DNA of 12,360 nucleotides from DASSKW01 sp035701115 (GTDB lineage Bacteria > Pseudomonadota > Gammaproteobacteria > Natronospirales > REEB76). Shown piece after piece: positions 6,296-12,360 of the stretch. Location: the NCBI GenBank assembly GCA_035701115.1, contig DASSOA010000072.1:1-12360 (forward strand), read 5' to 3'. The notes beneath the pieces are model-generated. The model saw only the letters and a program-made list of their open reading frames with translations, was not told the origin of the DNA and searched no databases. Positions within the stretch are counted from its first letter, which is position 1. Each line of letters begins with the position of its first letter. The position numbers were made by a program, and so were the translations under genes.

Positions 6296-8227
6296 TCAGT
6301 GTTGACTGGCAGGCCCACCGATCTTGCCATCGGCCACGCCGGTGACGGGCGCGCCGCGGGCAGGCTCGGGTTTTCCGCCGCGTCCTTCGTCATCCCAGCC
6401 CGGCGGCGGACCCGGCTGTTTGCCGTTCATGATATCGTCGATCTGTTCGGCATCAATGGTTTCGTATTTCATCAGCGCCTCGGCCATCGTGTGCAGCTTC
6501 TGCATGTTGTCCTGCAGAAGTTGCCTGGCCCGCGCATAATTGCGATCAATCGTGGCGCGCACTTCCTCATCAATAACGCGCTGCGTGTCGCCCGATATCT
6601 GCTTGTGACGGGTCACCGAGTGACCCAGAAACACTTCGCCCTCGTCTTCTTCATAGGACAGCGGTCCAAGTTTTTCCGACAAACCCCATTTGGTAACCAT
6701 GTTGCGCGCAATGTGCGTGGCACGTTCAATGTCGTTCGACGCACCGGTAGTCACACAGTCCGCGCCGAAGATCAATTCCTCGGCAATGCGGCCGCCGAAC
6801 AGACTCGACAACTGGCTTTCCAGACGGCGCTTGCTGTAGCTGTAGCGGTCGTCTTCCGGCAGGAACATGGTGACACCGAGGGCACGGCCGCGCGGAATGA
6901 TGCTGACCTTGTAGACCGGATCGTGGTCCGGTACCAGACGGCCCACAATTGCATGTCCGGATTCATGGAATGCCGTAAGTTTCTTCTCGTCCTCGCTCAT
7001 CACCATGGAGCGGCGTTCCGCGCCCATCATGATCTTGTCCTTGGCACGCTCGAATTCGTCCATGCCGACCATGCGCTTGTTGGCGCGTGCGGCGAACAGG
7101 GCTGCTTCGTTGACCAGGTTCGCGAGGTCGGCACCGGAGAATCCCGGTGTGCCGCGCGCGATGATTGCCGGCTTCACGTCATCGCCGATCGGCACTTTGC
7201 GCATGTGCACCTTGAGAATCTGTTCGCGACCACGCACGTCCGGCAGCGGCACCACCACCTGGCGATCGAACCGGCCGGGACGCAGCAGCGCCGGATCGAG
7301 CACATCCGGCCGGTTGGTCGCGGCGATGATAATTACGCCTTCGCTGCCTTCAAATCCATCCATTTCAACCAGCAACTGATTCAGGGTCTGTTCGCGTTCG
7401 TCATGCCCACCACCCAGACCGGCACCGCGGTGACGGCCGACGGCGTCGATTTCATCAATGAAGATAATGCACGGCGCATGCTTCTTAGCCTGCTCGAACA
7501 TGTCGCGCACGCGCGAGGCACCGACGCCGACGAACATTTCGACGAAATCGGAACCGGAAATACTGAAGAAAGGCACTTTTGCCTCGCCGGCAATCGCCTT
7601 GGCGAGCAACGTCTTGCCGGTGCCGGGCGAACCCACCATCAGCACGCCGCGCGGGATGCGTCCGCCCAGTTTCTGGAATTTGCCGGGATCGCGCAGGAAT
7701 TCCACAAGCTCGGCCACTTCTTCCTTGGCTTCCTCGACACCTGCGACATCGGCGAATGTCACTTTCACCTGATCCTCGCCCAGCAGGCGAGCCTTGCTCT
7801 TGCCGAACGACATGGCGCCGCGGCCGGCACCGCCTCCCTGCATCTGGCGCATGATGTAGAACCAGAACACAACCAGCAGCACGATCGGACCGAACGAGAA
7901 CAGCGCCTGCCAGATCCACGACGGCTGTTCGGGCGGCTTGGCTTCAATCGTTACGTTGGTATCACTCTTGCGCAGATCGGCAAGCAACGGGTTGAAGTCG
8001 GCAACCGGGCTGTAGGTTTCAAAGTCGCTGCCGTTGATACAGCAACCTGATACGTTACGGCCGTCGAACGTCACCTTCTTGATTCCGCCGTTGTCCACGG
8101 CGGTAAGAAATTCGGAATACGCTACGTGGTGCGTCTTGGAACTGCTGGAGGTGAAACTGTTGAATACCAGCAGCAGTACCACCGCGATCAGCAGCCAGAT
8201 GAAAAGTGTTTTGACGATGTCGTTCAA
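6296..8227 (-). CDS. ftsH: ATP-dependent zinc metalloprotease FtsH (TTG start)
   Basis: FtsH is a hexameric inner-membrane AAA+ protease that degrades misfolded membrane proteins and regulators such as LpxC and sigma-32. The 643-residue protein has membrane helices at about 6-23 and 109-126 with a periplasmic domain between. Walker A is GSPGTGKT (199-206; more often GPPGTGKT). The pore motif MFVGVG is at 231-236, Walker B IIFIDEID at 254-261 and the arginine-finger region RPGRFDRQV at 316-324. The zinc motif is HESGH (421-425), with Asp499 in SNDIERA as the likely third ligand. The tail is Gly/Pro-rich. The frame begins at TTG, giving MNDIVKTLFIWLLIAVVL, the expected N-terminus, with AAGGA 8 bases upstream and no in-frame ATG nearby. 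Two adjacent cysteines (62-63) in the periplasmic part are unusual. A strong terminator follows. Confidence 0.98.
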   Translation of the reverse strand: MNDIVKTLFIWLLIAVVLLLVFNSFTSSSSKTHHVAYSEFLTAVDNGGIKKVTFDGRNVSGCCINGSDFETYSPVADFNPLLADLRKSDTNVTIEAKPPEQPSWIWQALFSFGPIVLLVVFWFYIMRQMQGGGAGRGAMSFGKSKARLLGEDQVKVTFADVAGVEEAKEEVAELVEFLRDPGKFQKLGGRIPRGVLMVGSPGTGKTLLAKAIAGEAKVPFFSISGSDFVEMFVGVGASRVRDMFEQAKKHAPCIIFIDEIDAVGRHRGAGLGGGHDEREQTLNQLLVEMDGFEGSEGVIIIAATNRPDVLDPALLRPGRFDRQVVVPLPDVRGREQILKVHMRKVPIGDDVKPAIIARGTPGFSGADLANLVNEAALFAARANKRMVGMDEFERAKDKIMMGAERRSMVMSEDEKKLTAFHESGHAIVGRLVPDHDPVYKVSIIPRGRALGVTMFLPEDDRYSYSKRRLESQLSSLFGGRIAEELIFGADCVTTGASNDIERATHIARNMVTKWGLSEKLGPLSYEEDEGEVFLGHSVTRHKQISGDTQRVIDEEVRATIDRNYARARQLLQDNMQKLHTMAEALMKYETIDAEQIDDIMNGKQPGPPPGWDDEGRGGKPEPARGAPVTGVADGKIGGPASQH

Positions 8228-8240
8228 TGCTGTATTCCTT

Positions 8241-8276
8241 GTACCGCGAGCCCGGAATTGCCGGGCTTCAGGGTAC
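8241..8276 (-). promoter_or_regulatory. Two-part stem-loop in ftsH leader abutting the ribosome site
   Basis: An inner perfect 7-base stem (8249-8255 with 8261-8267, AGCCCGG/CCGGGCT, 5-base loop) sits within an outer 5-base stem (8241-8245 with 8272-8276, GTACC/GGTAC). A 3x4 internal loop separates them. In the mRNA the structure ends exactly where the AAGGA ribosome site of ftsH (8236-8240) begins. No U-run follows, so it is not a terminator. A role in controlling ftsH translation is inference. Confidence 0.42.
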
Positions 8277-8336
8277 CTCTGACGGTCGAAGTATCCGGTT
8301 TCCGGGCGGGCAACACGAGGAGCCGGGAAACTGCCC

Positions 8337-8370
8337 TGTATATGCTAATACATGACGCATGCAAGGTCAT
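8337..8370 (-). promoter_or_regulatory. Candidate ftsH promoter in rlmE-ftsH spacer
   Basis: The 160-base spacer (8228-8387) is the longest gene-free stretch. On the minus strand, ATGACC (8365-8370) and TAGCAT (8342-8347) are 17 bases apart, each matching sigma-70 consensus at 4 of 6. An alternative is TTGCAT (8359-8364) with TATACA (8337-8342), spacing 16. The region also holds a small inverted repeat, TGTAT-6-ATACA (8337-8352). No clear sigma-32 promoter was seen. Weak evidence overall. Confidence 0.3.
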
Positions 8371-8387
8371 TTAACGCCGCCGCAGCG

Positions 8388-9032
8388 TCAATGGCCCGCA
8401 CCGGCCGCGGGTTTCCGGGGCGACCTTGCGAGCAGGTAGACTTCCCGGCTGCGCGCGCGCGACGACCGCGGCTTGCGGGTAACGACGCTCCGGAAACTTC
8501 CCCGCAATGATTTCATGAACTCGGGGAAACCCTCGCCCTGAAACACCTTGACCAGGAACGCGCCCTCCGGCCCCAGCGCGCGCTGCGCAAAATCGAGAGC
8601 CAGTTCAACAAGATACATGGCCCTGGGCTGATCTATGGCCTGGTCACCACTGATATTGGGGGCCATATCCGACATTACAAGGTCGGCAGGCAGGCCGCCG
8701 AGCCTCTCCGTCAGACGGTCAAACACCGCCTGTTCCGTGAAATCGCCCTGCACGAAATCCACACCCGGCAACGGGTCCATCGGCAGGATATCCGAGGCGA
8801 GCAGCGTGCCTTTGCCCTGCATCACCCGGGCTGCGAACTGGCTCCAGCCGCCGGGCGCGGCACCCAGATCAATCACCCGCATGCCCGGTCTGATGATGCG
8901 GTCCTTGCCCTGGATCTCTTCCAGTTTGAATACCGCCCGCGAGCGCCAGCCCTCGGCCTGGGCACGCTTCACGTACTCGTCGGAGAAGTGCTCCGCGAGC
9001 CATCGGGCGCTGCTTTTTGTACGTCTGGGCAT
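8388..9032 (-). CDS. rlmE: 23S rRNA (uridine-2'-O)-methyltransferase RlmE (FtsJ/RrmJ)
   Basis: RlmE uses S-adenosylmethionine to methylate the 2'-OH of U2552 (E. coli numbering) in the A-loop of 23S rRNA, a late step in 50S assembly. From the ATG at 9032 the protein is 214 residues (MPRRTKSSARWLAEHF). The SAM site VIDLGAAPGGWSQ is at about 53-65. The K-D-K-E catalytic tetrad is intact: Lys36 (AVFKLEE), Asp122 (MSDMAPN), Lys162 (LVKVFQGEG) and Glu197 (SREVYLL). A TTG at 9047 would add MDTQT, but it has no ribosome site and lengthens the family N-terminus. The ATG has only a weak GGA about 10 bases upstream. The gene is divergent from yhbY and precedes ftsH, as in E. coli. Confidence 0.96.
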   Translation of the reverse strand: MPRRTKSSARWLAEHFSDEYVKRAQAEGWRSRAVFKLEEIQGKDRIIRPGMRVIDLGAAPGGWSQFAARVMQGKGTLLASDILPMDPLPGVDFVQGDFTEQAVFDRLTERLGGLPADLVMSDMAPNISGDQAIDQPRAMYLVELALDFAQRALGPEGAFLVKVFQGEGFPEFMKSLRGSFRSVVTRKPRSSRARSREVYLLARSPRKPAAGAGH

Positions 9033-9049
9033 GGTCTGCGTATCCAAAC

Positions 9050-9058
9050 TGCTAGAAT
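9050..9058 (+). promoter_or_regulatory. Extended -10 promoter element for yhbY
   Basis: TG-C-TAGAAT is an extended -10 box (TGn plus 5 of 6 matches to TATAAT) in the 53-base divergent gap between rlmE and yhbY. No good -35 is present at 16-18 bases, which extended -10 promoters can tolerate. Transcription would start near 9065, giving a leader of about 20 bases that contains a GAGG at 9071-9074. The strand assignment follows from yhbY lying downstream. Confidence 0.5.
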
Positions 9059-9085
9059 GCGCGGCAAGCCGAGGCTCGACCGCTC

Positions 9086-9382
9086 ATGAAATCACTCACC
9101 GAAAAACAGAAACTGCATCTGCGCGCGCTCGCGCACCACAAACAGCCCGTGGTCCGCACCGGCAACGCCGGGCTCACCGCCAACGTGCTGATGGAAATCG
9201 AAAATGCGCTCGCCGCCCATGAACTGGTGAAAGTCAAACTGGTGGCGGACGACCGCGCTGCGCGCCAGACCATGATTGAGGCAATCTGCGCCGAAACCAA
9301 GGCCGAGTGCGTACAAAAGATCGGCCATGTCGCCAGTTTTTATCGCCGCCATCCGGACAAGCCGAAGATCACCCTTCCGTAA
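9086..9382 (+). CDS. yhbY: Ribosome assembly RNA-binding protein YhbY (CRM domain)
   Basis: YhbY is a small CRM-domain protein that associates with pre-50S ribosomal particles. The 98-residue product is essentially one CRM domain. It has KQKLHLRALAHHKQPVVRTGNAGLT at the start, with the GxxG-like loop TGNAG at 25-29, then VLMEIENALAAHELVKVKL and a basic C-terminus (YRRHPDKPKITLP). It is the only plus-strand gene here. It is divergent from rlmE, with which it shares a role in 50S maturation, and convergent with the DUF4149-like gene, overlapping that gene's end by 14 bases. The ATG has GAGG 11 bases upstream, a rather long spacing. Placement between greA and rlmE matches E. coli. Confidence 0.95.
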   Translation: MKSLTEKQKLHLRALAHHKQPVVRTGNAGLTANVLMEIENALAAHELVKVKLVADDRAARQTMIEAICAETKAECVQKIGHVASFYRRHPDKPKITLP

Positions 9383-9833
9383 CCGGCTGGGGTTCGTGCC
9401 TCAGCACCAGCCAGAGCCCGAGTCCGCACAGCGCAAGGTAAACCAGCAATGCGAGGGTGTGTGCCCAGGCGAACGCGCCACTGGCCGCGCCGTGCGTGAT
9501 GCGCACCTGATCCAGCCAGGGATCAACGACCAGCAGGCTCACGACCGTCACGATCAGCATGATGCTGACCAGACGCGAGGTGAAGCCGCTCAGCCAGCGG
9601 CCCTGCGCGCTGCGCATCAGGATCATGAGCAGGAGACCGCAGATCACGCCGAGATATTCCACGCCCATGAACAATTGCCGGGCCGCAATGCCGGCGAGCG
9701 CGCGATTCGGCAACGCAACAAATAACAGCGGTGCCGCCAGCAGACCGATACTCCACAGCGATCCGGCCCACAGCGCAACCAGCAGGCGCTGGCATGCGCA
9801 CCGCAAACGTGCGTTATTCGTAACGCACCTCAA
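9369..9833 (-). CDS. DUF4149-like four-helix membrane protein (start uncertain)
   Basis: A small integral membrane protein of up to 154 residues with four predicted helices at about 17-40, 56-73, 87-104 and 124-144. Helix 1 has the pattern LLVALWAGSLWSIGLLAAPLLF, and the next segment NRALAGIAARQLF fits what I recall of DUF4149 (TMEM205-like) proteins in the greA-yhbY neighbourhood. The function is unknown. No ATG is available in frame near the start. TTG at 9833 (used here) overlaps greA by 20 bases; TTG at 9806 gives a 145-residue protein beginning just before helix 1. Neither has a good ribosome site. It lies directly after greA, probably cotranscribed, and converges on yhbY with a 14-base overlap. 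Coding status is well supported by the hydrophobic pattern and long frame; the start is not. Confidence 0.8.
   Translation of the reverse strand: MRCVTNNARLRCACQRLLVALWAGSLWSIGLLAAPLLFVALPNRALAGIAARQLFMGVEYLGVICGLLLMILMRSAQGRWLSGFTSRLVSIMLIVTVVSLLVVDPWLDQVRITHGAASGAFAWAHTLALLVYLALCGLGLWLVLRHEPQPVTEG
9809..9828 (-). repeat. Perfect inverted repeat spanning the greA stop codon
   Basis: Arms of 8 bases (9809-9816 and 9821-9828, GTGCGTTA/TAACGCAC) pair perfectly around a 4-base loop (TTCG on the plus strand, CGAA in the minus-strand RNA). The greA TAA (9814-9816) is inside the downstream arm. There is no U-run after it, so termination by this element alone is unlikely. It lies between the two possible TTG starts of the DUF4149-like gene and could influence its translation. 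Confidence 0.5.
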
Positions 9834-10290
9834 CGATTTCGAACTGGCGTTCGCCGGCCGGCGTCTTCACCACCGCCACGTCGCCTTCCTGTTTGCCGAT
9901 CAATGCGCGTGCAATCGGGGAATTTACCGAGATGCGGTTCTGCTTGATGTCGGCTTCATCCTCGCCGACGATCTGGTAAGTGACTTCGTTGCCGTTTTCT
10001 TCGTCGGACAGAACCACGGTCGCACCGAACACAACCTTGCCGCCGGCATTCAGTTGCGTCACGTCGATGATTTCGGCATTCGACAGTTTGTACTCGATTT
10101 CCTGAATGCGGCCTTCGGTGAAACTCTGCTGCTCGCGCGCGGCATGGTACTCGGCGTTTTCGCTCAGATCGCCGTGTGCACGCGCCTCGGCGATCGCCTG
10201 GATGATACGGGGACGCTCCACCGTCTTCAGGCGTTTGAGTTCTTCGCGCAGTCGCTCCGCGCCGCGGATCGTCAAGGGCGTCTTGTTCAT
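9814..10290 (-). CDS. greA: Transcription elongation factor GreA
   Basis: GreA inserts its coiled coil into the RNA polymerase secondary channel and stimulates cleavage of backtracked transcripts, rescuing stalled complexes. The 158-residue length is standard. The N-terminal coiled coil (about 1-75) carries the tip motif ARAHGDLSENAEYHAA with the catalytic acidic pair Asp41 and Glu44. The C-terminal FKBP-like domain (about 80-158) shows GATVVLSDEENG, YQIVGEDEADIKQNRISVNSPIARALIGK and GDVAVVKTPAGERQFEIVEV. The start codon overlaps the carB stop as ATGA, so translation is probably coupled. A perfect hairpin covers its stop codon. carB-greA adjacency is common in gammaproteobacteria. Confidence 0.98.
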   Translation of the reverse strand: MNKTPLTIRGAERLREELKRLKTVERPRIIQAIAEARAHGDLSENAEYHAAREQQSFTEGRIQEIEYKLSNAEIIDVTQLNAGGKVVFGATVVLSDEENGNEVTYQIVGEDEADIKQNRISVNSPIARALIGKQEGDVAVVKTPAGERQFEIVEVRYE

Positions 10291-12360
10291 CCAGCCAGCT
10301 CCCGATGCAGATCCTGCAGTTTGTTGACGCCCGCAGAATCAATGTAATCCAGTGCCAGCACGGTGGCCTTGGCCGCCGCGATGGTCGTGTAATAGGTGAT
10401 CTTGTGCGACACGGCTTCGCGGCGAATTGAATACGATTCCAGGATCGCCTGCTTGCCTTCGGTGGTATTCACGACGAGGGTTACCTCGTCATTCTTTATG
10501 ATATCCACCACGTGCGGCCGCCCCTCGCGCACCTTGTTGATATGTTCGCAGGATATGCCCGCTGCTTCCAGTGCCGCGGCCGTGCCGTGTGTCGCAATGA
10601 TACCGAAGCCGCGCTGGACCAGCGCCCGGGCCAGATCAACCGCTGCGCGCTTGTCCCGGTCACGTACCGAGATGAGCGCCTTGCCGCCGGTGGGAATCAC
10701 AATGCCGGAAGCAAATTGTGCCTTGGCATAGGCCTCGCCGAAGCTGCGGCCGGTGCCCATCACTTCGCCGGTCGAGCGCATTTCCGGTCCGAGGATAGGA
10801 TCCACGCCGCGGAACTTGATAAACGGGAATACCGATTCCTTGACGGAGAAATACTTCGGCACGGGAATCGACGTCACGCCCTGCTCGACCAGGCTGCGCC
10901 CCGCCATGCAGCGCGCGGCGATCTTCGCCAGCGGACGCCCCACGGCTTTCGACACGAATGGAACGGTGCGCGAGGCGCGCGGGTTCACTTCCAATATATA
11001 TAGTCTGCCGTCCTGGATCGCGAACTGGGTGTTCATGAGTCCCACGACCTTGAGCGCCCGCGCGAGCTTGGTCACGGTCTCGCGAATCTGGTGCTGCATG
11101 TCCTGGCTCAGCGTATTGGGCGGCAGCGAGCAACCCGAATCGCCGGAATGAACGCCTGCCTGCTCCACGTGTTCCATGATGCCGGCCACCAGCACGTTCT
11201 TGCCGTCGGAAAGCGTGTCCACGTCCACTTCGATGGCTTCTTCCAGGAACCGGTCCATGAGCACCGGCGAGGAGTTGGATACCTTGACCGCGTTGCGGAT
11301 GTAGCCGACCAGATCCTCCTCGTTGAATACCACTTCCATGGCACGCCCGCCGAGCACGTAGGATGGCCGGACCATAAGCGGGAAACCGACTTCGCGCGCC
11401 AGATGCACCGCCTGTTGCTCGTTGCGGGCACTGCGCGCCGGTGGCTGCAGCAGTCCCAGCTGATCCACCAGTTTCGAAAACCGCTCGCGATCCTCGGCCA
11501 GATCAATTGAATCCGGCGTCGTGCCGATAATCGGCGCGCCGGCGGCTTCCAGCGCGCGTGCCAGCTTGAGCGGCGTCTGTCCGCCGAACTGCACGATCAC
11601 GCCCTTCGGCTTTTCGAGGTCGATGATTTCCATCACGTCTTCGAACGTGAGCGGCTCGAAATACAGCCGGTCCGAGGTATCGTAATCGGTGGACACGGTC
11701 TCCGGATTGCAGTTCACCATGATGGTTTCATAACCATCCTCGCGCAACGCGAGTGCCGCATGCACGCAGCAATAGTCGAATTCGATGCCCTGACCGATGC
11801 GATTGGGGCCGCCGCCGAGCACCATGATCTTGTTGCGCGCAGTCGGTTCAGCTTCGCACTCATCCTCGTAGGTCGAATACATATATGCCGTTGTGGACGC
11901 GAACTCGGCAGCGCAGGAATCCACCCGTTTGAATACCGGACGCACCTTGTGACCGATGCGCAGCGCACGCACTTCCGTTTCGTCCACCTTGAGCAGGCTG
12001 GCAATGCGGCTGTCTGAAAAGCCCTTGCGCTTGAGCGCACGCATGCGGGCTGCATCGATCGCCTGCAACCCGCCTTGCGCGATGGCCTGTTCTTCCCTGA
12101 TCAGGTCCTCGATCTGCACCAGGAACCAGGGATCAATACGGCTCAGCGAGCCGATTTCCTCCCGAGTCAGCCCGGCACGGAATGCGTCGGCGACATACCA
12201 GAGCCGTTCCGGCCCGGGCAAGCGCAGTTCCAGCCGCAATGCGTCCATGACGCCGGGCGCCGCGAAATCCGTCAGCTTTTCGTTCAGGCCGTCGTTGCCG
12301 GTTTCCAGACCACGCAGGGCCTTCTGCAGCGACTCCTGGAACGTGCGCCCGATGGCCATG
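10287..12360 (-). CDS. carB: Carbamoyl-phosphate synthase large subunit, partial (5' end beyond window)
   Basis: CarB makes carbamoyl phosphate from bicarbonate, ATP and ammonia (channelled from CarA), feeding arginine and pyrimidine synthesis. About 690 C-terminal residues are visible. The frame is open to the right edge, and MAIGRTFQES at the edge is an internal motif, not the start; against an E. coli length of 1073, about 385 residues are missing. Visible parts, numbered in the fragment: the oligomerisation domain (about 15-165); the second ATP-grasp/carbamate-phosphorylating half from about 176 (KIMVLGGGPNRIGQGIEFDYCCVHA, NCNPETVSTDYDTSDRLYFE, RPSYVLGGRAMEVV, EVNPRASRTVPFVSK); and the MGS-like allosteric domain from about 558 (ATHGTAAALEAAGI, VNKVREGRPHVVD, VNTT), which in E. 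coli binds UMP, IMP and ornithine. The stop overlaps greA by 4 bases. Confidence 0.98.
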   Translation of the reverse strand, partial: MAIGRTFQESLQKALRGLETGNDGLNEKLTDFAAPGVMDALRLELRLPGPERLWYVADAFRAGLTREEIGSLSRIDPWFLVQIEDLIREEQAIAQGGLQAIDAARMRALKRKGFSDSRIASLLKVDETEVRALRIGHKVRPVFKRVDSCAAEFASTTAYMYSTYEDECEAEPTARNKIMVLGGGPNRIGQGIEFDYCCVHAALALREDGYETIMVNCNPETVSTDYDTSDRLYFEPLTFEDVMEIIDLEKPKGVIVQFGGQTPLKLARALEAAGAPIIGTTPDSIDLAEDRERFSKLVDQLGLLQPPARSARNEQQAVHLAREVGFPLMVRPSYVLGGRAMEVVFNEEDLVGYIRNAVKVSNSSPVLMDRFLEEAIEVDVDTLSDGKNVLVAGIMEHVEQAGVHSGDSGCSLPPNTLSQDMQHQIRETVTKLARALKVVGLMNTQFAIQDGRLYILEVNPRASRTVPFVSKAVGRPLAKIAARCMAGRSLVEQGVTSIPVPKYFSVKESVFPFIKFRGVDPILGPEMRSTGEVMGTGRSFGEAYAKAQFASGIVIPTGGKALISVRDRDKRAAVDLARALVQRGFGIIATHGTAAALEAAGISCEHINKVREGRPHVVDIIKNDEVTLVVNTTEGKQAILESYSIRREAVSHKITYYTTIAAAKATVLALDYIDSAGVNKLQDLHRELAG

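Noticed and set aside
6299..8050. Open frame of 583 codons on the plus strand, antisense to ftsH
   Set aside because: Its codons are the exact reverse complements of ftsH codons, so it stays open simply because ftsH avoids TTA, CTA and TCA. The product is His/Arg-rich with no domain, signal or family pattern, and ftsH is unmistakably the real gene.
9033..9047. TTG start for rlmE at 9047
   Set aside because: No ribosome site, and it adds five residues beyond the usual N-terminus; the ATG at 9032 fits better.
1..12360. Mobile element, CRISPR array, toxin-antitoxin pair, prophage or defence system
   Set aside because: Every sizeable interval is occupied by a recognised housekeeping gene in a conserved order. 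I saw no direct-repeat array, transposase, integrase or attachment-like duplication beside the tRNA.

Overview
The window is a block of chromosomal housekeeping genes. It most resembles a GC-rich, non-enteric gammaproteobacterium, possibly of the Xanthomonadales or another deep-branching order. The order carB-greA-[yhbY]-rlmE-ftsH-folP-glmM-tpiA-secG-tRNA-Leu(GAG)-nuoABCD is the familiar gammaproteobacterial arrangement, and the proteins read as clear family members. Enterobacteria and pseudomonads fuse NuoC to NuoD. Here they are separate genes, which argues against those groups. The lineage is inferred by eye, with no database search.

All genes lie on the minus strand except yhbY, so transcription runs from high to low coordinates. 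At the right edge is the C-terminal two thirds of carB (carbamoyl-phosphate synthase large chain). It overlaps greA by 4 bases, and greA is followed by a small DUF4149-like membrane protein. That gene runs convergently into plus-strand yhbY and overlaps it by 14 bases. yhbY is divergent from rlmE, with a good extended -10 box for yhbY between them. rlmE (23S rRNA 2'-O-methyltransferase) is followed by a 160-base leader, then ftsH (membrane AAA+ protease), then a strong hairpin terminator. After it come folP and glmM, overlapping by 11 bases, then tpiA, secG and a tRNA-Leu with anticodon GAG. The left end holds nuoA, nuoB, nuoC and a truncated nuoD, the start of the respiratory complex I operon, with tight overlaps that suggest translational coupling.

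The genes serve arginine/pyrimidine supply (carB), transcript cleavage (greA), 50S ribosome maturation (yhbY, rlmE), membrane protein quality control and secretion (ftsH, secG), folate (folP), the peptidoglycan/LPS precursor GlcN-1-P (glmM), glycolysis (tpiA) and respiration (nuo).

I found no mobile element, CRISPR array, toxin-antitoxin pair, prophage or defence island, and no credible novel system. What merits a second look is small-scale: RNA hairpins at gene junctions (ftsH leader, ftsH/folP, tRNA-Leu/nuoA, greA stop codon), repeated use of TTG starts, and a few residue-level oddities. No gene-free stretch exceeds 300 bases; the longest is the 160-base rlmE-ftsH spacer.
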